Shown one piece after another: positions 1-7,591 of a stretch of 45,110 bases of DNA. The notes beneath the pieces were generated by a model, which had not been told where the DNA came from, did no database searches, and saw nothing but the letters and a program-made list of their open reading frames with translations. The translations under genes were made by a program, and so were the position numbers. Within the stretch, counting starts at the first letter, position 1. The number at the start of each line of letters is the position of its first letter. Origin of the DNA: Ruminiclostridium sp. (GTDB lineage: Bacteria; Bacillota; Clostridia; Oscillospirales; Ruminococcaceae); contig JAGBLA010000140.1 in the NCBI GenBank assembly GCA_017635675.1, forward strand, positions 1 through 45,110. The letters run 5' to 3'.

Positions 1-121
1 CAGCGGGGTTTGGGGCAGAGCCCCAGCGGGGTTTGGGGCAGAGCCCCAGCGGGGTTTGGGGCGGCGCCCCATTCTGTTCTTCTGTTCTTCTGTTCTCTCT
101 GTTTCTCTCTGTTTCCCTCTC
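1..121. repeat. GC-hairpin plus pyrimidine-tract repeat, copy A
   Basis: Positions 2-70 hold three tandem 23-base units, each with GGGGTTTGGGG followed by a short GGGGC/GCCCC hairpin. Positions 71-121 are an almost pure pyrimidine tract built from a TCTGTTCT-like 8-base unit. Read on the minus strand, this is a purine tract starting directly after the TGA stop of the glycosyltransferase gene, followed by the GC hairpins. A matching arrangement in opposite orientation lies at 17092-17190. The left edge is cut by the window. It could act as a 3' end structure, although the hairpins lack a T run. Confidence 0.75.
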
Positions 122-1147
122 TCACACGGTCTCGGGAAGCTCCCAATTCTCTGCCATTTCGCGGTATTTCGCGGCGCTTTCAAGGTCGCCTGTGCGCTCA
201 TAGCAATCTGCGAGCAGGGCGAGGTTCTCGCTGCCCTCGGTGAGGATAGTTATCACGGGCTGGGTCTCGAAAATAGCGTCATTGAGCCAGCACAGAGCTT
301 CCGCGTAGTTTCCCGCATCGTAGAAGTACCGCCCTGTCTCGCTGCACATCTCCGCGCAGGGGCTTGTCAGCGCTTCACGCAGGCACAGCCGCACGAAATC
401 CGCAGTCCTGCCGCTTATGCGGTACGCCCGCGCAAGCACACAGCGCGCCTCGCGGTGCTCGTCCTCCGAGCGCGCAGGGTCGTTTAAACTCTCCTCAAAG
501 AACGGCACCGCATCCATAAGGTCGCTCTCGTCACCCGCGGTAAAAAGCTCCTTCGCAAGCATGGAGTGAAGCGTCTTGTCAAGCCGCACGCCGCGCCTGA
601 GCGCTTTCGCGAACGTCGCAAGGTCGCGCTTGACATGGTTTCCCTTTGCAAGATGCTGTATCTCGATGTCGCTGTCGTATATCACAGGGTCGAGCCGCAC
701 CGTTTCGTGTATCGGGTTCACCCACTCGAACGTGCGCAGCCGCTTATACAGCTTCGGGCGCAGCTCGCGCCGTGAGCTGTACACCGTGTTCTCCTCCATT
801 AAGTTCAGATAGTGCATCTGAACTATCTCGGTCTCGGGCGGGAGAAGCTCCTTCACCCGCAGGAAAAGTCTGATATTGTCCTCATCTATCACCTCGTCGG
901 CGTCGGCGGTGTATATGTATTCCTTCGTCGCCTTTGAGAACGCGAAGTTGCGGGCGGCAGCAAAATCGTCTATCCACGGGAAGTCATATACAAGCCCTGT
1001 ATATTCGCGCGCTATCGCCTTGGTGGAGTCAACCGAGCCCGTATCGACGATGACTATCTCGTCGGCTATGGGTTTAAGGCTGTCAAGGCAGGCACGGAGC
1101 TGCCGCTCCTCGTTTTTGACTATCATGCATACGGATATGGTTATCAT
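122..1147 (-). CDS. Family 2 glycosyltransferase with C-terminal TPR-like repeats
   Basis: A 341-residue protein. The N-terminal half is a GT-A (GT2) domain: SVCMIVKNEE at 5-14, VDTGS at 34-38 for the nucleotide, and the metal-binding DADE at 82-85. The second half is rich in helices with TPR-like character (AGNYAEALCWLNDA, YERTGDLESAAKYREMAEN). This architecture is common in Firmicutes proteins of the SunS/TPR glycosyltransferase type, which transfer a sugar from a nucleotide sugar; acceptor and sugar cannot be told from sequence. No signal peptide or membrane segment is seen. Its ATG overlaps the prmA stop as ATGA, so the two genes are probably translationally coupled. The stop is followed at once by repeat copy A. 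Confidence 0.85.
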   Translation of the reverse strand: MITISVCMIVKNEERQLRACLDSLKPIADEIVIVDTGSVDSTKAIAREYTGLVYDFPWIDDFAAARNFAFSKATKEYIYTADADEVIDEDNIRLFLRVKELLPPETEIVQMHYLNLMEENTVYSSRRELRPKLYKRLRTFEWVNPIHETVRLDPVIYDSDIEIQHLAKGNHVKRDLATFAKALRRGVRLDKTLHSMLAKELFTAGDESDLMDAVPFFEESLNDPARSEDEHREARCVLARAYRISGRTADFVRLCLREALTSPCAEMCSETGRYFYDAGNYAEALCWLNDAIFETQPVITILTEGSENLALLADCYERTGDLESAAKYREMAENWELPETV

Positions 1148-2118
1148 GCGGTTCGGCTCCTTTTAAGCACGACAGCGTTCCAGCCCTCGGCGTTTCGGCT
1201 GTTCACGGCAGCGAAACCGTTCTCCGTCAGCGCGTTCATCACCTCGTCAAGGCGCTCGTCGATTATGCCCGATACGATAAGAGTGCCGCTTTCGGTGAGA
1301 AATCCCCCGAACAGCGGGCTCATGGCGATGATAACGTCCGCGACGATGTTGGCGGTGATAATGTCAAAGCCCGTGCCTATCGTATCGCGCAGGACGGCAT
1401 CGTCGATGATGTTGCCGCGGTAAGCGCGGTATCTGTCCTCTGTGAAGCCGTTCTTGCACACATTCTCGGCAGCGGTCTTCACCGCGTTCTCGAACACGTC
1501 CGCCATGGTCACGTCACGCACTCCGAGCAGCAGCCCCGCTATCGACAGTATGCCGCTGCCGCAGCCGAGGTCGAGCATCTTCTCGCCGCCTTTCACTACG
1601 CTCTCCAGAAGCTCCATGACCATTTTGGTGGTGTGGTGCTGTCCCGTGCCGAAGCTCGACGCGGGGTCTATCTCAAGCACCTTGCGCCCGCGGGTGTCGC
1701 CTATATCCTCCCACGAAGGCTTGACGATAAGCTTCCCGCCGACGTCAAAGGGCTTGTAATACTGTTTCCAGTTGTTCGCCCAGTCCTCCTCGCGCACGCT
1801 GCCTATATGTATATCGGGCTCGCCGTAAAGCTCGGGCTGCGCGGAGAAAAGCTCCGTCACCGCGCCTTTGAGCTCCGCGAGAGTTTCAAGCCCCTGCGCG
1901 TCATCGGGCAGGTAAAGCGTGATATGGGTCGGTACGGTCTTCAGCCCCATAAGCTCGTCGTCGACATAATCCCAGTTCGCATCCTTGTTTTCGAGAAACT
2001 CGTCGAAATCGGCGCTGTCGTGTATCTCAAATCCCGTTATGCCAAGCTCGGAAAGCTGCATGACGAGAATGTCCACCGCCTGCGACTTCGTATATACTTC
2101 AACCTTCAGAAAATCCAT
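1144..2118 (-). CDS. prmA: Ribosomal protein L11 methyltransferase
   Basis: A 324-residue SAM-dependent enzyme that methylates ribosomal protein L11, whose gene (rplK) also lies in this window at 34774-35199. The N-terminal substrate-recognition domain is followed by EDWANNWKQYYKPF at 111-124, the family signature DPASSFGTGQHHTT at 151-164, the SAM-binding DLGCGSG at 183-189 and a downstream ANIVADVI motif. Length fits the family. The start has a clear GAAAGGAG ribosome-binding site. It is the middle gene of a minus-strand operon, 73 bases after the membrane protein gene, and also has its own candidate promoter at 2148-2176. It overlaps the glycosyltransferase by four bases. Confidence 0.95.
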   Translation of the reverse strand: MDFLKVEVYTKSQAVDILVMQLSELGITGFEIHDSADFDEFLENKDANWDYVDDELMGLKTVPTHITLYLPDDAQGLETLAELKGAVTELFSAQPELYGEPDIHIGSVREEDWANNWKQYYKPFDVGGKLIVKPSWEDIGDTRGRKVLEIDPASSFGTGQHHTTKMVMELLESVVKGGEKMLDLGCGSGILSIAGLLLGVRDVTMADVFENAVKTAAENVCKNGFTEDRYRAYRGNIIDDAVLRDTIGTGFDIITANIVADVIIAMSPLFGGFLTESGTLIVSGIIDERLDEVMNALTENGFAAVNSRNAEGWNAVVLKRSRTA

Positions 2119-2147
2119 GATTATACTCTCCTTTCAGACATACTTCT

Positions 2148-2176
2148 ATTATGCCTTATTTCGGAGAAAATTGCAA
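2148..2176 (-). promoter_or_regulatory. Candidate SigA promoter of prmA
   Basis: On the minus strand TTGCAA (2176-2171), 17 bases, then CATAAT (2153-2148). It sits between the membrane protein gene and prmA. The -35 hexamer TTGCAA recurs at the yajC and nrdR promoters. Confidence 0.5.
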
Positions 2177-2191
2177 TAGCCCGCGAAGAAA

Positions 2192-2608
2192 TTATCCTGC
2201 TTTTTCCGAAAACCTGTGCCTTATGACGTCCTCCACGATTATCGCGGGGAACGACAGCAGCACCCAAGCGAAAAAGAACATCGGGCAGACCTGACCCATG
2301 ATGTTCAGCGGGAGCTTGCTGTAATCCCATACCTTCATGCCGAGCCACACATTGTACACGAGCCCGCAGGCAAACTCCGCAAGGGTGATGAACACGCCGC
2401 CGAGGAGCAGCTGTACCCAGAGCGGCGGAGTGCGTCTGAAAAAGCTGTTGAGCCCGCCCACCCAGAGCAGGCATATCCCGCCGAGCACGAACATGGACGG
2501 GTGAGTATGCCCGCGGTAAAGTATCTCCACCGCTCCGTAAATGAACCCGCCCGCCAGGAATATCACAAGTGACCGCAGAAACTCCCGCGCAAAGCTGTTT
2601 TCCCCCAT
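2192..2608 (-). CDS. Putative ABC-transporter type IV (CmpB-like) membrane protein
   Basis: A 138-residue membrane protein with about four hydrophobic segments. The region KVWDYSKLPLNIMGQVCP followed by FFFAWVLLSFPA matches the signature of the putative ABC-transporter type IV family (PF06541-like), small integral membrane proteins of Firmicutes with unproven function. The start at 2608 was chosen over an upstream in-frame one because GGAGG lies six bases before this ATG. It is the first gene of the minus-strand run leading to prmA and the glycosyltransferase, and it is divergent from the carboxypeptidase gene. No convincing promoter was found in the short divergent region. Confidence 0.65.
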   Translation of the reverse strand: MGENSFAREFLRSLVIFLAGGFIYGAVEILYRGHTHPSMFVLGGICLLWVGGLNSFFRRTPPLWVQLLLGGVFITLAEFACGLVYNVWLGMKVWDYSKLPLNIMGQVCPMFFFAWVLLSFPAIIVEDVIRHRFSEKAG

Positions 2609-2707
2609 ACCGCACCTCCGAAAAGTTATCAACGCTGATATTCTGCGCATTTGCGGGCGGGTTTATGCATATATTCTTACAAAGACAGGCACAGAGGAGG
2701 GTTCGCA

Positions 2708-3880
2708 ATGCGTATAAATAAGCTGCGGGCGGTATGGGTGATAACGGCGGCGGCAGTGCTTTCCTGTATATTCGCGCCGCAGGCGCGCGCCGAGGGAAGA
2801 ACGGTGACGGCGGACATAAAGTCGGCAAAAGCCGCGATACTGACGGAGAGCTCCACGGGCATGGCACTGTGCGGGCTTAATGAGAACACGCGGCTTCCGA
2901 TAGCGTCGGTGACTAAGATAATGACGCTGCTTATCGCGGCGGAGGAGATAGAGAGCGGCGCTCTGAGCTTTTCTGACACGGCGGTCTGCTCGGAGCACGC
3001 GAACAGCATGGACGGCTCGGTGATATGGCTCGAAACGGGCGAGGAGATGTCGGTGGGCGACCTTGCGAAATCCATAGTCATAGCGTCCGCAAACGACGCC
3101 TGCGTCATGCTCGCGGAGCACATCGCGGGCAGCGAGGAAGCGTTCGTGGAGCGCATGAACGCGAAAGCCGCCGAGCTCGGCATGACGAACACCCATTTCG
3201 TGAACTGCGTTGGCTATGACGATGAGCGGCATTACAGCACCGCGCGGGACATCGCGGTAATGGCGGCGGAGCTGCGCAGATACGACATCTACGACGAATT
3301 TCTCATGACCCGCCTTGACAGCGTGCGCACAGGCACCCCGCGCGAGACGCAGCTTCTCAATACCAACAAGCTGATAACCTCGTACAGCGGGATAACGGGG
3401 CTCAAAACAGGCACCACCGACGCGGCGGGCTGCTGCTTTGCCGCCACGGCGAAACGCGGGAACATGGAGCTCACGGCGGTGGTGCTCGGCTGCGACAGCG
3501 ACACCGACAGGTTCGCCGCCGCGCGGGCTCTGCTCGACCTGGGATTTGACGGCTATGAGCGGGTAACGCCCCGCCCCGATGTGTCGGAGCTTCTCGAAGT
3601 CCCGGTGGAGGGCGGCGTAAAGCGCGGGGTGGACACGCGGTTCGCGGGGGTGCCGGAGCTTATACTCCCGAAGGGAAGCGGCTCGAAGATAAAGTACAGC
3701 TACAGCCGCCCCGCCGCCATAGAAGCTCCCGTGGAAAAGGGGCAGGTGCTCGGCTTCGTGACCATGACCGTTGACGGCAGCATAATCGGGAACGCGAAGA
3801 TAATAGCCGCCGAGGAGGTGGCGCGGCTGGACTTTTCCCGATGTCTCGGTTATATATTGAACGCCCTGTTCGGTTTCTGA
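2708..3880 (+). CDS. D-alanyl-D-alanine carboxypeptidase (PBP5/DacF class)
   Basis: A 390-residue low-molecular-weight penicillin-binding protein that trims the terminal D-alanine from peptidoglycan pentapeptides. Residues 1-28 form a signal peptide ending in ARA. The three active-site motifs are present: SVTK (S67 nucleophile, K70), SAND, and KTGTT. A PBP5-type C-terminal domain follows, and the last residues (LDFSRCLGYILNALFGF) look like the amphipathic membrane anchor typical of these enzymes. The start was set at the ATG preceded by GAGGAGG; an upstream TTG in frame lacks such a site and would spoil the signal peptide. A strong terminator follows, so it is likely monocistronic. Confidence 0.93.
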   Translation: MRINKLRAVWVITAAAVLSCIFAPQARAEGRTVTADIKSAKAAILTESSTGMALCGLNENTRLPIASVTKIMTLLIAAEEIESGALSFSDTAVCSEHANSMDGSVIWLETGEEMSVGDLAKSIVIASANDACVMLAEHIAGSEEAFVERMNAKAAELGMTNTHFVNCVGYDDERHYSTARDIAVMAAELRRYDIYDEFLMTRLDSVRTGTPRETQLLNTNKLITSYSGITGLKTGTTDAAGCCFAATAKRGNMELTAVVLGCDSDTDRFAAARALLDLGFDGYERVTPRPDVSELLEVPVEGGVKRGVDTRFAGVPELILPKGSGSKIKYSYSRPAAIEAPVEKGQVLGFVTMTVDGSIIGNAKIIAAEEVARLDFSRCLGYILNALFGF

Positions 3881-3887
3881 TGCTCAT

Positions 3888-3926
3888 TCTCCGTCGGCGC
3901 ACCCGCGCGGCGGAGATTTTTATTTT
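3888..3926 (+). terminator. Intrinsic terminator of the carboxypeptidase gene
   Basis: TCTCCG pairs with CGGAGA around an inner GCGC/GCGC stem, followed by a T-rich run (ATTTTTATTTT). Confidence 0.8.
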
Positions 3927-3935
3927 CAAAAAACA

Positions 3936-3964
3936 TTGACTAATCGTGTCGGGAATGGTATAAT
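3936..3964 (+). promoter_or_regulatory. SigA promoter of the DUF1858-trmK-nif3-rqcH operon
   Basis: TTGACT, exactly 17 bases, TATAAT. The DUF1858 start codon lies about 50 bases downstream of -10. Confidence 0.85.
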
Positions 3965-4017
3965 AATATGGATTATAATGTGCCGCTAAAGGCACATGAT
4001 CACGGAGGTAAAACACA

Positions 4018-4215
4018 ATGGTAGTAACAAAGGACACACTTATAGGCGAGATCTTACAGGAAAACGCGGAAGCCGCGGCACCCTACTTCTTTGCTATCGG
4101 AATGCACTGCCTAGGCTGCCCCGCGTCAGTGGGCGAGACTATCGAGGAGGCGTGCCTTGTGCATGACGCCGACCCGGACGAGCTTGTGGAAAACTTAAAC
4201 AAGGCTCTCGCGTAA
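4018..4215 (+). CDS. DUF1858 / redox-disulfide domain protein
   Basis: A 65-residue protein that is almost entirely one DUF1858 domain, the domain also described as the hybrid-cluster-protein-associated redox disulfide domain. The defining feature is GMHCLGCPAS, with C31 and C34 forming the CxxC pair, followed by TIEEACLVH with a third cysteine. The family is assumed to be redox active, but a biochemical role is not established. GGAGG precedes the ATG. It is the first gene after a strong promoter and is followed one base later by the GTG of trmK, so it heads the operon. Confidence 0.88.
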   Translation: MVVTKDTLIGEILQENAEAAAPYFFAIGMHCLGCPASVGETIEEACLVHDADPDELVENLNKALA

Positions 4216-4216
4216 G

Positions 4217-4828
4217 GTGATAAGGCTCGACGAACGGCTTTCCGTCATAGCGTCGTTCGTGCGCAAAGACGCGCGTATATGCGATGTCGGCACCGACCAC
4301 GCGCTGCTCCCGTGCTATCTCTGTGAGAACGGGGCGCGCGAGGTCATCGCGTCGGACGTGAACGAGAACCCGCTTAAAGCTGCCCGCGCAAACGTTGAGA
4401 AATACGGATTCGCGGACAGGATACGGCTCATACGCTCGGACGGGCTCTCCGACATACCGCCCTGTGACGATGTCATCATCGCGGGAATGGGCGGCGAGCT
4501 TATCGCGCAGATACTTGACGGCTGCAAATTCATATCTCACGGGGTGCGGTTCATTCTTCAGCCCATGACAAAGGCGGAGCTGCTGCGGCGGCACCTTTAC
4601 TCCCGCGGCTTTGAGATAGCCGAAGAAAAGGGTGCCGCGGTGAGCGGCAAGGCTTACACCGTCATGCTCGTGCTTTACACCGGCGAAAAGCGGGAGATAA
4701 CCGACGAATTTGCGTATTTCGGGAAGAACACGGACGAACGGTATATCACAAAGGTGAACGGACAGCTTGAAAAGCTCGGAAAGGGCGACCCTGCGCTGCT
4801 CCGTCTCATAAGAAAGGAACAGCCATGA
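4217..4828 (+). CDS. trmK: tRNA (adenine(22)-N1)-methyltransferase
   Basis: A 203-residue SAM-dependent methyltransferase of the TrmK family, which makes m1A at position 22 of tRNAs in Gram-positive bacteria. Key motifs are LDERL at the N-terminus, CDVGTDHA (23-29) for SAM, SDVNENPL, and the catalytic-loop IIAGMGGELI (M91 G92 G93) followed by LQPM. The start is a GTG one base after the DUF1858 stop; no strong Shine-Dalgarno is visible, so coupling to the upstream gene is likely. The stop overlaps the nif3-like ATG as ATGA. The trmK-nif3 pair is a conserved arrangement in Firmicutes (yqfN-yqfO in Bacillus). Confidence 0.92.
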   Translation: MIRLDERLSVIASFVRKDARICDVGTDHALLPCYLCENGAREVIASDVNENPLKAARANVEKYGFADRIRLIRSDGLSDIPPCDDVIIAGMGGELIAQILDGCKFISHGVRFILQPMTKAELLRRHLYSRGFEIAEEKGAAVSGKAYTVMLVLYTGEKREITDEFAYFGKNTDERYITKVNGQLEKLGKGDPALLRLIRKEQP

Positions 4829-5604
4829 CAGTAGGAGAAGTGTACGATTATCTGAACACATACGCACCCTTCCGCCTGCAGGACAGTTTCGACAATTCGG
4901 GGCTTCTGGTGGGCAGCAGAGACAAGTCGGTGTATCGTATAGCGGTATGCCTTGACATAACCAACGAGGTCGTCGATGAATGCGAACACGTGGGCGCACA
5001 GCTCATAATCTCCCACCACCCCGTCATTTTCGGCGGCATAAAGCGCATCGACATAAACAACCCCGTATATAGGCTCATAAAAGCCGATATAGCGGCTATC
5101 TGCGCCCACACCAACGTCGATATGGTGCGCGGCGGCATAAGCGACATAATGTACAGCCTTATGGGTTTCGGCGACCCGAAGAACGCGCCTGTGCTGGACG
5201 TTATCCACCAGGACAGGAACATAGGCTACGGGCGCATCGCTTACCTCGATTTCGAGATAAGCGCCGACGGGCTCGCGGAAAAGGCAAAGACCGTGTTCTC
5301 GGCGCAGGGCGTGAAGTACGTTGACGGCGGGAAGAGCATCAAGAGCGTCGCGGTAAGCTCGGGCGCGGGCAACGACGAGGTGTACAACTGCATCAAAATG
5401 GGCATTGACGCGATAATAACGGGCGACGTCAAGCACCACGGCTTCGTGGACGCACGCAACGCGGGCGTTACCGTCATCGACGCGGGGCATTACGCCACCG
5501 AGAACATCATCGTAGGCGTGCTCAAGCAGAAGCTCGCCGCCCACTTCCCCGAGGCGGATATCTTCGAGCCCGAGAGCAACGCGGAGATATGCAGGTATAT
5601 CTGA
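4825..5604 (+). CDS. Nif3-like dinuclear metal-centre protein
   Basis: A 259-residue member of the Nif3/YqfO family, hexameric proteins with a two-metal site and an unsettled enzymatic role (sometimes labelled GTP cyclohydrolase type 2). Metal ligands are visible: SHHPVIFGG (H64, H65), AHTNVD (H95, D99) and DAGHYATE (H222, E226). The length matches the short form; the PII-like insert found in Bacillus YqfO (about 370 residues) is absent. Overlap with trmK suggests translational coupling. Confidence 0.9.
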   Translation: MTVGEVYDYLNTYAPFRLQDSFDNSGLLVGSRDKSVYRIAVCLDITNEVVDECEHVGAQLIISHHPVIFGGIKRIDINNPVYRLIKADIAAICAHTNVDMVRGGISDIMYSLMGFGDPKNAPVLDVIHQDRNIGYGRIAYLDFEISADGLAEKAKTVFSAQGVKYVDGGKSIKSVAVSSGAGNDEVYNCIKMGIDAIITGDVKHHGFVDARNAGVTVIDAGHYATENIIVGVLKQKLAAHFPEADIFEPESNAEICRYI

Positions 5605-5626
5605 ACAGGCGAAAGGCGGTGATATA

Positions 5627-7405
5627 TTGTCACTCGACGGAGCATTTCTTCACTGTATAGTGAGCGAAATGCACAGCAAAAATCTCATAGGCGCACGGGT
5701 CGATAAAATCCACCAGCCCTCACGCGACGAGATAATAATGACCCTGCGCACCTTCGGCGGCGCGGAAAAGGTGCTGATGTCCGCGGAAAGTATGTCGGCA
5801 CGGGTATGTCTCACCACACAGGCTCCCGAGAACCCGCGCCAGCCTCCCATGTTCTGTATGCTCATGCGCAAGACGCTCGGCGGCGGACGGCTCACGGGGA
5901 TATCCCAGGACGGGCTCGAACGCATAGTGAACTTCGACTTTGAGTGTACCAACGAGATAGGCGACCTTTGCGAATGCCGCGTGGCTGCCGAGATAATGGG
6001 CAAGTACAGCAACATCATACTTATGACGAAGAAGGACGGCGTCTGGCGGGTGGTCGATAGTATCAAGCGCGTCACGGACGATGTTTCCTCCGTGCGGCGG
6101 GTGCTTCCGAACATAGTTTATGAGCTCCCGCCCCGCGAAAAGCGGCTTAACCTGCTTGACTTCGACCCCGCGCAGCTTTCCGCGCTCACGGAGAACCCCG
6201 ACGGACGGCTCGCAAAGGCGCTCATGGGTATGTTTGAGGGGATATCCCCCATTTTCGCCCGGGAGTGCGCGTACAGCGCCGCCCGTGACGCGGACGCGCT
6301 CGTGAGCGACCTCGGCACGGACAGGCTCGAAAAGCTCGCGTTCTTCCTCGGAAGGGCAAAGGAGCACATCGAAAAGCTCGACGGCTGCACCATGGTGAGC
6401 GACAAGTCGGGCAAGCCGAAGGATTTCTGTTTCGTGCCGATAGAACAGTACGGCGCGGAAATGGTGGAAACGCGGTACGACACCCCCTCGCGGCTCGTGG
6501 ACAGGTTCTTCGGGGACCGCGCCGCCGCCGACAGGGTAAAGCAGCGCTCGGGCGACCTGCTGAAAACCATAATGACCGTGTATGAGCGGCTCTCCCGCAA
6601 GATAGAGACGCAAAAGCAGGAGCTTCGGGACTGCGCCCGCAAGGAACAGGCGCGTCTCATGGGAGATATACTGAGCGCGAACCTCTGGCGCTGCGAGAAG
6701 GGTATGAGCGAGCTTACCGCCGAGGATTACGTCAACGGCGGCGAGGTGACGATAAAGCTGGACGTGCGGCTCACCCCCGCACAGAACGCCCAGAAGTTCT
6801 ACTCGGAGTATAAAAAGCTGGACACCGCGGAAAAGCTGCTGACAAAGTTCATAGCACAGGGCGAAAAGGAGCTCGCGTACATCGACAGCGTTTTCGACGC
6901 GGCGTCGCGCGTCGGCAGCGGCGCGGGCAGCGAATCCGCCATATACGAGATAAAGCAGGAGCTCATAAGCTCGGGATATATACGCTCCGCGAAGACCGAG
7001 CGGGAGGCAAAGGCTCCGAAAGCCGCGCCGCCGCTGAAATTCCGCTCGTCGGACGGGTTTGAGATACTTGTGGGGCGCAATAATATACAGAATGACAAGC
7101 TTACGCTAAAGACCGCCCGACCCGACGATATGTGGCTCCACACACAGAATATTCCCGGCTCCCACGTGATAATCCGCGCCGAGGGCGCCGATACTATCCC
7201 CGACAGCACCATTGTCGAGGCGGCGCAGCTCGCGGCGACCTGCTCAAAGGGCAGGAACGGCACAAAGATACCCGTGGACTACACGCTTGCGCGGTTTGTC
7301 AAAAAGCCCGGGGGCGCAAAGCCCGGAATGGTCATCTTCGTGAACAACAAGACCATTCTTGTTGACCCGAGCGAAGAATTATATGAAAGGCTGGCTGTAA
7401 AATGA
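5627..7405 (+). CDS. rqcH: Ribosome quality control protein RqcH (NFACT/FbpA family)
   Basis: A 592-residue NFACT-family protein, the bacterial Rqc2/NEMF homologue that binds stalled 50S subunits and, in Bacillus, adds C-terminal alanine tails. The NFACT-N domain starts at once (SLDGAFLHCIVSEM), a coiled-coil middle region follows at roughly 300-440, and the C-terminal NFACT-R domain carries GFEILVGRNNIQND and DDMWLHTQNIPGSHVII. The acidic-Arg motif of the N domain reads ER (E98 R99) rather than the DR described for Bacillus RqcH. Start is TTG with an AAAGGCGG site; the family N-terminus begins exactly there. It is the last gene of the DUF1858 operon. Older annotations call this family fibronectin-binding protein. 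Confidence 0.93.
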   Translation: MSLDGAFLHCIVSEMHSKNLIGARVDKIHQPSRDEIIMTLRTFGGAEKVLMSAESMSARVCLTTQAPENPRQPPMFCMLMRKTLGGGRLTGISQDGLERIVNFDFECTNEIGDLCECRVAAEIMGKYSNIILMTKKDGVWRVVDSIKRVTDDVSSVRRVLPNIVYELPPREKRLNLLDFDPAQLSALTENPDGRLAKALMGMFEGISPIFARECAYSAARDADALVSDLGTDRLEKLAFFLGRAKEHIEKLDGCTMVSDKSGKPKDFCFVPIEQYGAEMVETRYDTPSRLVDRFFGDRAAADRVKQRSGDLLKTIMTVYERLSRKIETQKQELRDCARKEQARLMGDILSANLWRCEKGMSELTAEDYVNGGEVTIKLDVRLTPAQNAQKFYSEYKKLDTAEKLLTKFIAQGEKELAYIDSVFDAASRVGSGAGSESAIYEIKQELISSGYIRSAKTEREAKAPKAAPPLKFRSSDGFEILVGRNNIQNDKLTLKTARPDDMWLHTQNIPGSHVIIRAEGADTIPDSTIVEAAQLAATCSKGRNGTKIPVDYTLARFVKKPGGAKPGMVIFVNNKTILVDPSEELYERLAVK

Positions 7406-7591
7406 AAGGCAAAAACTCTCGGAAGCATACTTCCCGACATCAGGGAATTTATCGTTGATGCAGTAATTGGCATTTTCACAGGCGGTTAAAGGTGCCGCCG
7501 CCGAAAGCATGACAGGCAGGATACAGCCCGGACCGAAACGTTCCGGTTCTATTTCGTATGAGAACGAACCGAAGAAAGGATATAAAGCAAC

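Noticed and set aside
2-70. Regular repeats that might suggest a CRISPR array
   Set aside because: The units are directly abutting with no unique spacers and no cas genes are present.
7402-7458. 18-codon reading frame overlapping the rqcH stop (ATGA)
   Set aside because: Poor ribosome-binding spacing, no conservation evidence and very short.
7406-7591. Possible T-box leader before valS
   Set aside because: No AGGGTGGNACCGCG-like core was found; the nearest string (AAAGGTGCCGCCGCCG) is too different and no terminator/antiterminator pair is clear.
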